53,828 nt of DNA, taken from contig NZ_QMJY01000072.1 in NCBI RefSeq assembly GCF_003574395.1, positions 1-53,828 of the forward strand. The letters run 5' to 3'. The notes beneath the pieces were generated by a model. It saw nothing but the letters and a program-made list of their open reading frames with translations. It was not told where the DNA came from and ran no database searches. This DNA is from Tabrizicola thermarum (GTDB taxonomy: Bacteria > Pseudomonadota > Alphaproteobacteria > Rhodobacterales > Rhodobacteraceae). The position numbers and the translations under genes were made by a program. Position 1 is the stretch's first letter. Each line of letters opens with the position of its first letter. Below, one piece after another: positions 32,634 to 40,515 of the stretch.

Positions 32634-33843
32634 GGGAAAGTCTGATCAACGCGGTGGGCTGCGCCGAGATTGTTGCTTGATCGCTTCGGAGACCCGGGCA
32701 CGGGTCGTTGGCGGTCCATTTCGCGGTTTCTCGGCCACCGTATCGGCGGTTTGGCAAATTCCGGACAGACTCGTCCTCATGCCAGCAGCCGCCTTCGGAC
32801 CAGGAACAGGTTGCCGAGGGCGAACAGCGTGAAGAGCTGGGCGCGGTTCTTGGCCAGTCCCCGGTAGCGGGTCTTCACGTAGCCGAACTGCCGCTTGAGG
32901 ATGCGGAACGGGTGCTCGACGCGGGCTCTGACCATGGCGATGATGCGGTTGATCTTCTCGTCCTCGGGGTGGAGCTTGCCGCCCTTCGGCGCCTTGCGCA
33001 TCACGCCCCAGACCTTGCCATCGTCGCTGAACGCGGCCTCCCGCTCGGCGTTGACATAGCCCTTGTCGGCCCAGACCGAGGTCTCCTCTCCATGCAGCAG
33101 CTCGTCCCAAATCCGACTGTCATGGACCCTGGCGGTCGAGGTCTCGAGACTGTGGGTCACGCCGCTTTCGGCATCGACGCCGACATGCGCCTTCATGCCG
33201 AAGTACCACGTGTTGCCCTTCTTCGTGGACGACATCTCCGGATCGCGGGCGCCCGCCTTGTTCTTGGTCGACGACGGCGCGTCGATGATCTTGCGCGGGC
33301 TCTCTCGGACCGATGGCGTTCGCCCGCTCACATCCACCAGGGTGCCCGAGCGCAGGGTGATGCCCTTGTCGGCCAGATGCGCGTTCACGTCCGCAAAGAT
33401 CGCCTCGGTCAGCCCGTGCCGCTCCAGCAGGTGGCGGAAGTTCAGGATGGTGGTCTCGTCCGGGATCCGGTCATCGCCCAACTCGATCCCGGCAAAGCGG
33501 CGCATTGCTTCGCTGTCATACAGGGTCTCTTCTGCCATCGGGTCGCTCAGCGCATACCAGTTCTGCAGGAAGTAGACCCGCAGCATCGTCTCCAGCGGCA
33601 TCGGCGGGCGGCCACCCTTCGGCCCAGCCTTGGGATAATGCGGCGCGATCAGCGCCAGAAGCCGACCCCAGGGAACCACCGCATCCATCTCCGACAGGAA
33701 CAGCTCGCGCCGCGTCTGCTTCTTCTTCATCGCGTCCCGAAGACCGGGAAAGGCGGGCTGTTTCGGCATCTGGTGGGGCTCCTTGAAAGGATGCCCAAGT
33801 CTATCAGATCAGGCGGAAACAGGGAGGTTTTTCAGACGCTCCC
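32634..33843 (-). mobile_element. IS5-family insertion sequence
   Basis: About 1210 bp. Left end GGGAAAGTCTGATCAACG (32634-32651) and, inverted, right end GGGAGCGTCTGAAAAACC (33826-33843) match at 13 of 18 bases. I see no target duplication (TCTG before, TAAG after). Removing exactly this segment rejoins the interrupted gene in frame, which supports the boundaries. It contains one transposase gene. Confidence 0.7.
32777..33769 (-). CDS. IS5-family transposase
   Basis: 330 residues: RRELFLSEMDAVVPWGRLLALIAPHYPKAG, LETMLRVYFLQNWYALSD, IPDETTILNFRHLLE, then GTLVD, GMKAHVGVD (second Asp region), ADKGYVN and RARVEHPFRILKRQFGY (the E of the DDE triad). Directly after the first catalytic Asp there is an extra segment of about 13 residues (SGRTPSVRESPRK) before IIDAPSSTKNK, where IS5 as I recall it reads straight on. 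The frame is intact; whether it is active is uncertain. Confidence 0.92.
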   Translation of the reverse strand: MPKQPAFPGLRDAMKKKQTRRELFLSEMDAVVPWGRLLALIAPHYPKAGPKGGRPPMPLETMLRVYFLQNWYALSDPMAEETLYDSEAMRRFAGIELGDDRIPDETTILNFRHLLERHGLTEAIFADVNAHLADKGITLRSGTLVDVSGRTPSVRESPRKIIDAPSSTKNKAGARDPEMSSTKKGNTWYFGMKAHVGVDAESGVTHSLETSTARVHDSRIWDELLHGEETSVWADKGYVNAEREAAFSDDGKVWGVMRKAPKGGKLHPEDEKINRIIAMVRARVEHPFRILKRQFGYVKTRYRGLAKNRAQLFTLFALGNLFLVRRRLLA

Positions 33844-33947
33844 TAAGTCTTGCATCCCTTCCTTGCAACGTGGCCTTCACGCGGCGAGCGTAAACGGACT
33901 TCTTGTCCGCAAAGACCTCAATCCACCAAACGCCCATTGGACATCAA

Positions 33948-34370
33948 ATGCCCACCACCCGCGAAACCGTCCTCGCCGCGCTGCACGCGCGGCTGCAGCC
34001 GCTTGCCGCCCTCACCCTGCGTGACGAGGTGCTGCCAGAGCGGATCCCGGCGGCCGGGCTGATCATCCTGCGCGATGGCCAGCCGGGCGAGCCGGAGGTG
34101 ACGCTGTCGCCGCTGCGCTATCATTTCCAGCACCGGGCCGAACTGGAGGTCGTCGTCCAGGCGGGTACCGGCCGGGCAAGCGCCTTCGATGACCTGGTCG
34201 CCGCCATCGGCACGGCGCTGGAAACCGACCGGACGCTGGGCGGCCTCTGCGACTGGGTCGAAGCCGAGGCCCCGGCCTCGGTCGACCTGCCCGTCGAGGG
34301 CGGGGCGGCCTTGAAGGCAGCGGTGATCACCGTCGCCCTGCACTACACCACCACCGGCCCCTTGGCCTGA
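33948..34370 (+). CDS. Tail terminator / minor tail protein U-like
   Basis: 140 residues from ATG 33948. RETVLAALHARLQPL, EVTLSPLRYHFQHRAELEVVVQ, AFDDLVAAIGTALETDRTLGGLCDWVEAEAP are typical of the small tail terminator proteins (gpU/DUF3168 type) that cap the tail tube. It should follow the DUF6441 gene directly; the IS and split gene now intervene. Confidence 0.75.
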   Translation: MPTTRETVLAALHARLQPLAALTLRDEVLPERIPAAGLIILRDGQPGEPEVTLSPLRYHFQHRAELEVVVQAGTGRASAFDDLVAAIGTALETDRTLGGLCDWVEAEAPASVDLPVEGGAALKAAVITVALHYTTTGPLA

Positions 34371-34392
34371 CAACCCCATATAGGAGACCCCC

Positions 34393-35331
34393 ATGGCACG
34401 CGCACACGGCGCGCGGGCGCAGATGGCGCTTGCGTTCGAGACGGTTTACGGAATCCCGCCCGCCAGCGGCTATCGGCTGATGCCCTTCGCCCGGACCACG
34501 CTCGGCGCGGAACAGCCGCTGCTGAATTCGGAGCTTCTCGGTTACGGCCGCGATCCCCTGGTACCCATCAAGGACGCTGTCACCGCCGATGGCGAGGTGG
34601 TGGTGCCGATCGACGTCGAGGCCTTCGGTTTTTGGCTCAAGGCCGCCTTCGGTGCCCCCACAACGACAGGCACCACGCCCAAGACCCATACCTTCCAATC
34701 GGGGAACTGGACCCTGCCCTCGATGGCCATCGAAGTGGCCATGCCCGAGGTGCCGCGGTTCGCGATGTATGCAGGCTGCGTGATGGACCAACTGTCCTGG
34801 CAGATGAACCGCTCCGGCCTGCTGACCGCCACCGCCCGGCTGATCGCGCAAGGTGAGGCCATCGCTGCCACCACGGCCGCGGGCACGCCGACCGCGCTGG
34901 GCCTGCAGCGCTTCGGCCATTTCAACGGGGTGGTCAAACGCAACGGCACGGCCTTGGGGAACGTCGTCTCGGCCGAGATCACCTATGCCAACGGCCTCGA
35001 CCGGATCGAGACCATCCGCAATGACGGCAAGATCGAGGGTGCCGATCCCGGCATGGCGGCGCTGACCGGCCGGATCGAAGTCCGTTTCGCGGACTCTGCC
35101 CTCGTCACCCAAGCCATCGACGGTACGCCCTGCGAGCTTGAGTTCGCCTACAGCCTCGGGGCGAATGCCAGCTTCACCTTCACCGCCCATGCCGTCTACC
35201 TGCCCGTCCCGCGGATCGAGATCCCCGGGCCCCAAGGCATTCAGGCTACCTTCGACTGGCAGGCCGCCAAGGCCACCAGCCCCGCCCGCATGTGCACCGC
35301 CGTCCTCGTCAACACTGTCACGGGATACTGA
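34393..35331 (+). CDS. Major tail tube protein
   Basis: 312 residues; GGAG 6 bp before the ATG. QMALAFETVYGIPPASGYRLMPFART, IKDAVTADGEVVVPIDVEAFGFWLKAAFG, then SAEITYANGLDRIETIRNDGKIEGADPGMAALTGRIEVRF are features of the phage tail tube family. Forms stacked hexameric rings. A C-terminal Ig-like extension (YLPVPRIEIPGPQGIQATFDWQAA) is probable. Confidence 0.88.
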   Translation: MARAHGARAQMALAFETVYGIPPASGYRLMPFARTTLGAEQPLLNSELLGYGRDPLVPIKDAVTADGEVVVPIDVEAFGFWLKAAFGAPTTTGTTPKTHTFQSGNWTLPSMAIEVAMPEVPRFAMYAGCVMDQLSWQMNRSGLLTATARLIAQGEAIAATTAAGTPTALGLQRFGHFNGVVKRNGTALGNVVSAEITYANGLDRIETIRNDGKIEGADPGMAALTGRIEVRFADSALVTQAIDGTPCELEFAYSLGANASFTFTAHAVYLPVPRIEIPGPQGIQATFDWQAAKATSPARMCTAVLVNTVTGY

Positions 35332-35333
35332 TC

Positions 35334-35771
35334 ATGATCCGACTGAACCTGTCGAACCGGCCCGAATGGCTGGACCTGCTGCCCGGCCTGCGCGTTCTGG
35401 TGGCCCCTCTGACCACCGCCCTGATGGTCTCGGCCCGCGCCGACCCGGCCATCGACGGCCTGTCGGAAACCTCCAGCCAGGAGGACATGGCCCTCGCGAT
35501 GGCCAAGGCAGTCGCGCGCCGCGCGGTGCTGGAATGGGAGGGGGTCGGTGACGAGGCAGGCAACCTCGTGCCGGTCAGCCCGGCCGGGATCGATGCCCTC
35601 CTCGAAATCTGGCCCGTCTTCGAAGCCTTCCAGGCACAATACGTCGCCCGCGGCCTGATGCTGGACGCGGAAAAAAACGCCTCCGCGCCCTTGCCGACTG
35701 GTCCTTCGGCGGGGGCGACGGCTACTGCGCGGCCTGCACGGGCCCCTGCCCCGACTGCCCCGCAAGACTGA
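35334..35771 (+). CDS. Tail assembly chaperone, short form (gpG analogue)
   Basis: 145 residues from ATG 35334. Sequence LNLSNRPEWLDLLPGLRVLVAPLTTALMVSAR, then SQEDMALAMAKAVARRAVLEWEGV and VSPAGIDALLEIWPVFEAFQAQYV. After residue 113 the frame turns Ala/Pro-rich and ends, while the -1 frame continues as a good protein. Position between tail tube and tape measure is that of lambda G. It should coat the tape measure during tail assembly. Confidence 0.85.
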   Translation: MIRLNLSNRPEWLDLLPGLRVLVAPLTTALMVSARADPAIDGLSETSSQEDMALAMAKAVARRAVLEWEGVGDEAGNLVPVSPAGIDALLEIWPVFEAFQAQYVARGLMLDAEKNASAPLPTGPSAGATATARPARAPAPTAPQD

Positions 35772-36001
35772 ACCGGCCGCAGACAGTCGAAGGCTGGCAG
35801 GTCTGGGACCTCACCCAGCGTCTTGGCGGCCAACTGCGCATCGCGCCGGGGGCGGTGATCGGATGGGACATGGGGGCCGCCCTCGCGCTGGCGCAGGCGC
35901 TGGGCATTGCGCCGTTGATCGCCGCCGAACTGCTGCCCGAGATCGAGGAAGTGATGGTGCGCAAACTGAACGAGCAGATGGAAGGACGCCGGAATGGGTG
36001 A
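35334..36001 (+). CDS. Tail assembly chaperone, -1 frameshift form (gpGT analogue)
   Basis: A canonical -1 slippery heptamer A-AAA-AAC lies at 35672-35678 in the correct phase. Slippage there joins residues 1-115 to a 107-residue extension (codons from 35678): RLRALADWSFGGGDG, a cysteine cluster CAACTGPCPDC, then QVWDLTQRLGGQLR and LPEIEEVMVRKLNEQM, ending at TGA 35999-36001, 8 bp inside the tape measure gene. The total is 222 residues. The T-like end probably recruits tail tube subunits. Confidence 0.8.
35672..35678 (+). promoter_or_regulatory. Programmed -1 frameshift site AAAAAAC
   Basis: Seven As followed by C, read gaA-AAA-AAC in frame 0, as required for tandem slippage. It is the longest A-run in this GC-rich segment. 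The two chaperone forms depend on it. Confidence 0.8.
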
Positions 36002-38477
36002 GAAGAAGGTCTCCGTCCGCCTCGTGGCGGAGGGCGGACGTCGCGTGCGCGCTGAACTGGAGGGGGTAGGTGATGCCGGGGCCCGTGGCTTCGGCCGCCT
36101 GTCCTCGGAGATGGAACTGGCCAACACGCGCCTCGCCAGTTTCGCGCACCGGGCCGGGATCGCGCTGGCGGCGGTCTCGGCGGCTGCGGCGGCGGCCGGG
36201 GTGACGATGGTGCGCTCGGGCCTCGCGAACATCGACGCGCAGGCGAAGCTCGCGCAGTCGATGCGCACCACTGTCGAGAGCATCCAGACCCTGACCTGGG
36301 CTGGAGAGCTTGCGGGCGTTTCGATGGGCGAGATCGAGCAGGCGACGAAGAAGCTGACGACACGCCTGTCGGAGGCCGCCAGCGGTTCGGGCGCGGCGGT
36401 CGGCGCGCTCCGGCGGCTGAACCTGACGGCGGCGGAACTGCAGGCGCTGCCGCTCGACCAGCGCATCGTCGCGATCCAGGACGCGCTGAACCGCCTCGTG
36501 CCCGAGGCGGAACGTGCCGCAGTTGCCTCCGACCTCTTCGGCGACCGCGCGGCGCTGGCCTTCCTGCGGATCGACAGCGCCACGCTGCGCGATGCTGCCC
36601 GCGATGTGCAGGACTTCGGGGTGGCGGTCAGCGCTGCGGATGCGGCGCAGATCGAGCGGACGGGCGACGCCATCGCGAGGCTCAGCCTGATCTGGACCGG
36701 CCTCGTGAACCGCCTGACCGTGGCCGTCGCCCCGGCGCTGGAAACCATCGCCACGAAGCTCGCCGACATGGCACGCGCGACCGGCCCCATCGGGCAGGCG
36801 ATCACCGCGCTCTTCGACAACCTCGGGCGGATGGCCACCTATGCCGCAACCTTCGCCACCGTCATGGTCGGGCGCTGGGTGGCGGGAATGGCGGCCGCAG
36901 CCTTGTCGGTGCGCGGCCTCGCGACGGCGCTGGTCTTCCTCCGCGGTGCCCTGATCCGCACCGGCATCGGCGCGCTGATCGTCGGGGCGGGCGAGCTGGT
37001 CTATCAGTTCTCGCAACTCGTCACCCGGGTCGGCGGGGTGGGCGAGGCCTTCCGCCTGCTGGGCGATCTGGCCCGCGAGGTCTGGTCCCGCATCGGTCTT
37101 GCGCTTGACGCGGCCCTCGCCCGCATGGCGGCCGGATGGGAGGGGCTGAAGGCGGCCGGTCTCTCGGCTCTCGAGGGCACCATCGCGGGGGTGGTCAGCT
37201 TCGGTGATCGGACGGCGGCGATCTTCCAGGGGGCGTATGACGCGGCGGTCGCAATCTGGGGCAGCCTGCCCGGTGCCATCGGCAATTTCGCCTTCCAGGC
37301 CGCGAACGGTCTGATCTCCGGCGTCGAGGCGATGCTGAACGGCGTCGTCACCCGGATCAACAGCTTCATCGAGACGCTGAACGCCGCCCTCGCGCTGCTG
37401 CCCGAATGGGCGACCGGCGAAGGCGGGGTGCGGATCGGTATCCTCGACCCGGTGGAACTCGGCCGCATCGGCAACCCCTTCGAGGGTGCCGCGACCGCTG
37501 CCGGTGCTGCCGCGGCGAATGCCTTTTCGGCTGCGCTGTCCCGCACCTACCTCGACCCGCCCGATCTCGGTCTCGGCGCGATGGCCGATGACGCCCTCGC
37601 TCGGGCCGACGGGTACCGCGGAGCGGCAGGCATGCTCGCAGATGCGGCCGGTCGGCCACTCGCCAGCTGGCAGGCCCTGAAGGATGCCGTCACCGGCACG
37701 GGGACCGAGGCAGAGACCGCGCTGGCAGATGCCGCCGCCTCGGCCGATGCCTTGACCACGGGGCTGAACGACACCGCCACCGCCGCCGAGGGCGCAGGCG
37801 GTGCCGCGCGCGACGCCGGGGCGGCTGCCGCCGAAGGCGCGGACACGGCCCTCTCCGGCTGGCAAGCCGTCACCGCCGCACTCGCCGACTACGCCGCGAA
37901 GGCGCGCGACATCGGCGGGGACATTGGCAGCGCACTCGTGGGCGCCTTCCAGAGCGCCGAGAACGCCATCGGTGACTTCGTGAAGACCGGCAAACTCGAC
38001 TTCCGCGACCTGGTCACGTCGATGATCGCCGATCTGGCGAAGCTCGCCGCCCGTCGTTTCATCCTTGGCCCCATCGCCAATGCCCTTTCCGGCGCGCTGG
38101 GCGGCGCGGGTGGGATTCTCGCCAACATCCTGCACTCGGGCGGGATGGTTGGCGCCCCTGGTCCCGGCCGGATGGTCCCGGCGCTGGCCTTCGCCAATGC
38201 CCCGCTCATGCATTCCGGAGGGACCGTGGCCCCAGTGGGGCCGCGTAAGCCCGGAGGAAGCGGCTGGGCCGGGCTGCGCCCGGACGAGGTGCCCGCGATC
38301 CTCCAGCGCGGCGAGCGGGTCCTCTCCCGGCGCGAGGCAGCAGGGTACGGCCAGGCGGGCGCCTCGACCGTCAATGTCACGATCAACGCCCGCGACGCCG
38401 AAAGCTTTCGCCAGTCGCGGACGCAGGTCGCGAGCGACATCGCCCGCGCTGTCTCGCTGGGTCAAAGGGGCATGTAA
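35994..38477 (+). CDS. Tail tape measure protein
   Basis: 827 residues. N-terminal coiled region (VSVRLVAEGGRRVRAELEGVGDAG), a hydrophobic middle with several predicted membrane-like helices (VGRWVAGMAAAALSVRGLATALVFL), Ala-rich helices, and a C-terminal block GGMVGAPGPGRMVPALAF, GGTVAPVGPRKPGG, then DEVPAILQRGERVLSRREA that is typical of lambda-like tape measures. At about 0.15 nm per residue it predicts a tail near 120 nm. A 34-bp piece of the gene recurs at 23715-23748. Confidence 0.93.
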   Translation: MGEKKVSVRLVAEGGRRVRAELEGVGDAGARGFGRLSSEMELANTRLASFAHRAGIALAAVSAAAAAAGVTMVRSGLANIDAQAKLAQSMRTTVESIQTLTWAGELAGVSMGEIEQATKKLTTRLSEAASGSGAAVGALRRLNLTAAELQALPLDQRIVAIQDALNRLVPEAERAAVASDLFGDRAALAFLRIDSATLRDAARDVQDFGVAVSAADAAQIERTGDAIARLSLIWTGLVNRLTVAVAPALETIATKLADMARATGPIGQAITALFDNLGRMATYAATFATVMVGRWVAGMAAAALSVRGLATALVFLRGALIRTGIGALIVGAGELVYQFSQLVTRVGGVGEAFRLLGDLAREVWSRIGLALDAALARMAAGWEGLKAAGLSALEGTIAGVVSFGDRTAAIFQGAYDAAVAIWGSLPGAIGNFAFQAANGLISGVEAMLNGVVTRINSFIETLNAALALLPEWATGEGGVRIGILDPVELGRIGNPFEGAATAAGAAAANAFSAALSRTYLDPPDLGLGAMADDALARADGYRGAAGMLADAAGRPLASWQALKDAVTGTGTEAETALADAAASADALTTGLNDTATAAEGAGGAARDAGAAAAEGADTALSGWQAVTAALADYAAKARDIGGDIGSALVGAFQSAENAIGDFVKTGKLDFRDLVTSMIADLAKLAARRFILGPIANALSGALGGAGGILANILHSGGMVGAPGPGRMVPALAFANAPLMHSGGTVAPVGPRKPGGSGWAGLRPDEVPAILQRGERVLSRREAAGYGQAGASTVNVTINARDAESFRQSRTQVASDIARAVSLGQRGM

Positions 38478-39103
38478 TGGCCTTCCACGAGGTCCGGTTT
38501 CCGGACAACATCAGCCGCGGAGCGCGGGGCGGCCCCGAGCGGCGCACCCAGATCGTCGAACTGGCAAGCGGGGCCGAAGAACGCAACGCCAGCTGGGCCA
38601 ACTCCCGCCGCCGCTACGAAGTCGCCTACGGCATCCGCCGCGCCGACGATCTGGCGGCGGTCGTGGCGTTCTTCGAGGCGAGGAACGGCCGCCTGCATGG
38701 CTTCCGCTTCAAGGACTGGGCAGACTTCAAGTCCTGCCTGCCATCGCAGACGCCGGGCCCGACCGATCAGCCCATCGGCACCGGCAACGGCTCGGCCACC
38801 CTGTTCCAGCTGACCAAGCGCTACACCTCGAGTGCGCAGTCCTGGACGCGAACCATCACCAAGCCCGTCGCCGGTTCCGTCACCATCGCCCTGAACGGCG
38901 CGCCGCAGCCCTCCGGCTGGTCCGTTGCCGCCACTACCGGCCTCGTCACCTTCGCCACGGCCCCGGCCGCTGGCGTGGCCATCACCGCAGGCTTCGAATT
39001 CGACGTCCCTGTCCGCTTCGACACTGACACCCTCGACGTCACCCTCGATCTCGAACGACTCGGGTCAATCACCTCGATCCCCCTCCTGGAAATCCGCACA
39101 TGA
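38477..39103 (+). CDS. DUF2460 distal tail protein (GTA gp12-like)
   Basis: 208 residues, ATG overlapping the tape measure stop. FHEVRFPDNISRGARGGPERRTQIVELASGAEERNASWANSRRRYEVAYGIR, VVAFFEARNGRLHGFRFKDWADFK and the C-terminal VPVRFDTDTLDVTLDLERL are the DUF2460 signatures. In the Rhodobacter gene transfer agent this is the distal tail ring. From here to the J-like gene the order is that of the GTA. Confidence 0.95.
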   Translation: MAFHEVRFPDNISRGARGGPERRTQIVELASGAEERNASWANSRRRYEVAYGIRRADDLAAVVAFFEARNGRLHGFRFKDWADFKSCLPSQTPGPTDQPIGTGNGSATLFQLTKRYTSSAQSWTRTITKPVAGSVTIALNGAPQPSGWSVAATTGLVTFATAPAAGVAITAGFEFDVPVRFDTDTLDVTLDLERLGSITSIPLLEIRT

Positions 39104-39984
39104 AGTCCCTGAACCCCGCGCTGCAGGCGCACCTCGACGAGGGCACGACGACCCTCGCATGGTGCTGGCGGATCGCCCGCGCCGATGGGGTCAGTTTCGG
39201 CTTCACCGACCACGACCGGACACTCACCTTCGATGGCACCGAGTTCGAGCCGGAAAGCGGGCTGACAGCGTCCGAGGTGCGCTCGGGCTCCGACCTGTCC
39301 GTCGACGCGCAGGACGCGCAAGGCGTGCTGTCATCAGACCGGATCACCGAGACAGACATCCTCGATGGTCGCTGGGACAACGCGGCGGTCGAGGTCTGGC
39401 GGGTGAACTGGGCGAGCCCGTCACAACGCGTTCTCCTGCGCCGCGGGGCCATCGGCCAGATCCGGCGCGGGCGGCAGGCCTTCGTGGCGGAGGTCCGGTC
39501 GTTGGCCCATGTCCTTGGCCAGACGGTCGGGCGCACGTTCCAGGCCAGTTGCGATGCTGCGCTGGGCGATCCGCGCTGCGGGGTGAACCTCGAGGCCCCG
39601 GCATTCAAGGGCACCGGCGCGGTGGTCGATGTACTGCGCGACCGGGCCTTCACGGCCTCCGGACTCGCCAGCTTCGCGGCGGGCTGGTTCGCCTTCGGCC
39701 TCGTCGAATGGTCGACCGGTGCGAACGCCGGGCGGCGTGTCGAGGTGCTGTCGCATGACCTCGTCGACGGCGTCGCCATCCTGACCCTGCTGGAGGCGCC
39801 AGTACGACCAATCACGGCGGCGGATGCTTTCGTGGTCCGGGCGGGCTGCGACAAGCGGATCGCGACTTGCGGTGCGAAGTTCGCCAATGTCGCCAACTTC
39901 CGGGGCTTCCCGCACATCCCTGGTCAGGATGCGGTGCTGCGCTATGCCACCAGAGATGGCGGCCACGAGGGGGCGGTGCTGTGA
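39100..39984 (+). CDS. DUF2163 tail hub protein (GTA gp13-like)
   Basis: 294 residues, ATGA overlap. LAWCWRIARADGVSFGFTDHDRTLTFDGTEFEPESG starts the DUF2163 domain. The C-terminal domain has the cysteines seen in this family (SCDAALGDPRCGVN, then AGCDKRIATCGAKFANVANFRGFPHIPGQDA), which in GTA hubs bind a metal cluster. Forms the hub at the tail tip. Confidence 0.95.
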   Translation: MKSLNPALQAHLDEGTTTLAWCWRIARADGVSFGFTDHDRTLTFDGTEFEPESGLTASEVRSGSDLSVDAQDAQGVLSSDRITETDILDGRWDNAAVEVWRVNWASPSQRVLLRRGAIGQIRRGRQAFVAEVRSLAHVLGQTVGRTFQASCDAALGDPRCGVNLEAPAFKGTGAVVDVLRDRAFTASGLASFAAGWFAFGLVEWSTGANAGRRVEVLSHDLVDGVAILTLLEAPVRPITAADAFVVRAGCDKRIATCGAKFANVANFRGFPHIPGQDAVLRYATRDGGHEGAVL

Positions 39985-40415
39985 AGACCGCGGATCCCGC
40001 GCGCGTCATCGCCGTTGCGCGGTCCTGGCTAGGCACGCCCTACCACGACCAGGCGAGCCTGCGCGGGGGCGGCTGCGATTGCCTCGGTCTCGCGCGAGGC
40101 GTCTGGCGCGAGGTCGTGGGCCCGGAACTATTCCCGATCCCGCCCTACAGCCGGGACTGGGGTGAGACCGGCCCGCGCGAAGTTCTGGCTGACGGGGCGC
40201 GGGCGGTGATGCCGGAAATCGCACCCGCCGATGCCCGACCCGGCGCGCTGGTCCTCTTCCGCATGATGCCGCGCGCCATCGCGAAGCATGTGGGCATCCT
40301 CACCGGACCTGACACCTTCCTCCATGCCTATGAACGCCTCGGCGTGATCGAGGAACCGCTGACGACCGCATGGCGACGCCGCATCGCCTTCGCCTTCCTG
40401 TTCCCCGCACGCTGA
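39981..40415 (+). CDS. NlpC/P60 cell-wall peptidase (GTA gp14-like)
   Basis: 144 residues from GTG 39981 overlapping the previous stop (GTGA). Catalytic Cys in GGGCDCLGLARG, His in AKHVGILTG, with polar partner in FLHAYER. Opens peptidoglycan during DNA entry, in the tail tip. The next tail gene should start a few bases after its stop, but the IS110 element intervenes. Confidence 0.93.
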   Translation: MKTADPARVIAVARSWLGTPYHDQASLRGGGCDCLGLARGVWREVVGPELFPIPPYSRDWGETGPREVLADGARAVMPEIAPADARPGALVLFRMMPRAIAKHVGILTGPDTFLHAYERLGVIEEPLTTAWRRRIAFAFLFPAR

Positions 40416-40515
40416 GATTTTCCCATGATGGTGTGGATGGCTCCTCCCCCCAACGGCATCGCAATGTGCCATGCTGGTAGTGTCATCGACCAACAAAGGA
40501 ACGGGAGCCATCCAC

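Larger units (their letters stand above)
32284..33937 (-). pseudogene. Reverse-strand gene split by the IS5-family element
   Basis: If bases 32634-33843 are removed, one open frame of 147 residues runs from ATG 33937 (an in-frame TGA lies two codons before it) through MGVWWIEVFADKKSVYARRV and ...GRDARLT to DTELMYWNYLIEV and on to the stop at 32284. Both parts have the same lower GC, and the junction codon is restored. No family is recognised. The surviving 3' part could be read from ATG 32619 (111 residues). The gene lies against the direction of the tail operon, as a moron would. Confidence 0.55.

Noticed and set aside
32634-33843. CTAA target duplication of classic IS5 at the right end
   Set aside because: CTAA at 33843-33846 has no partner at the left end, and choosing it shifts the boundary so that the split gene no longer joins in frame.
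35811-38465. Minus-strand ORF of 884 codons opposite the tape measure gene
   Set aside because: Shadow of the Ala-rich tape measure codons, with no ribosome site or family match.
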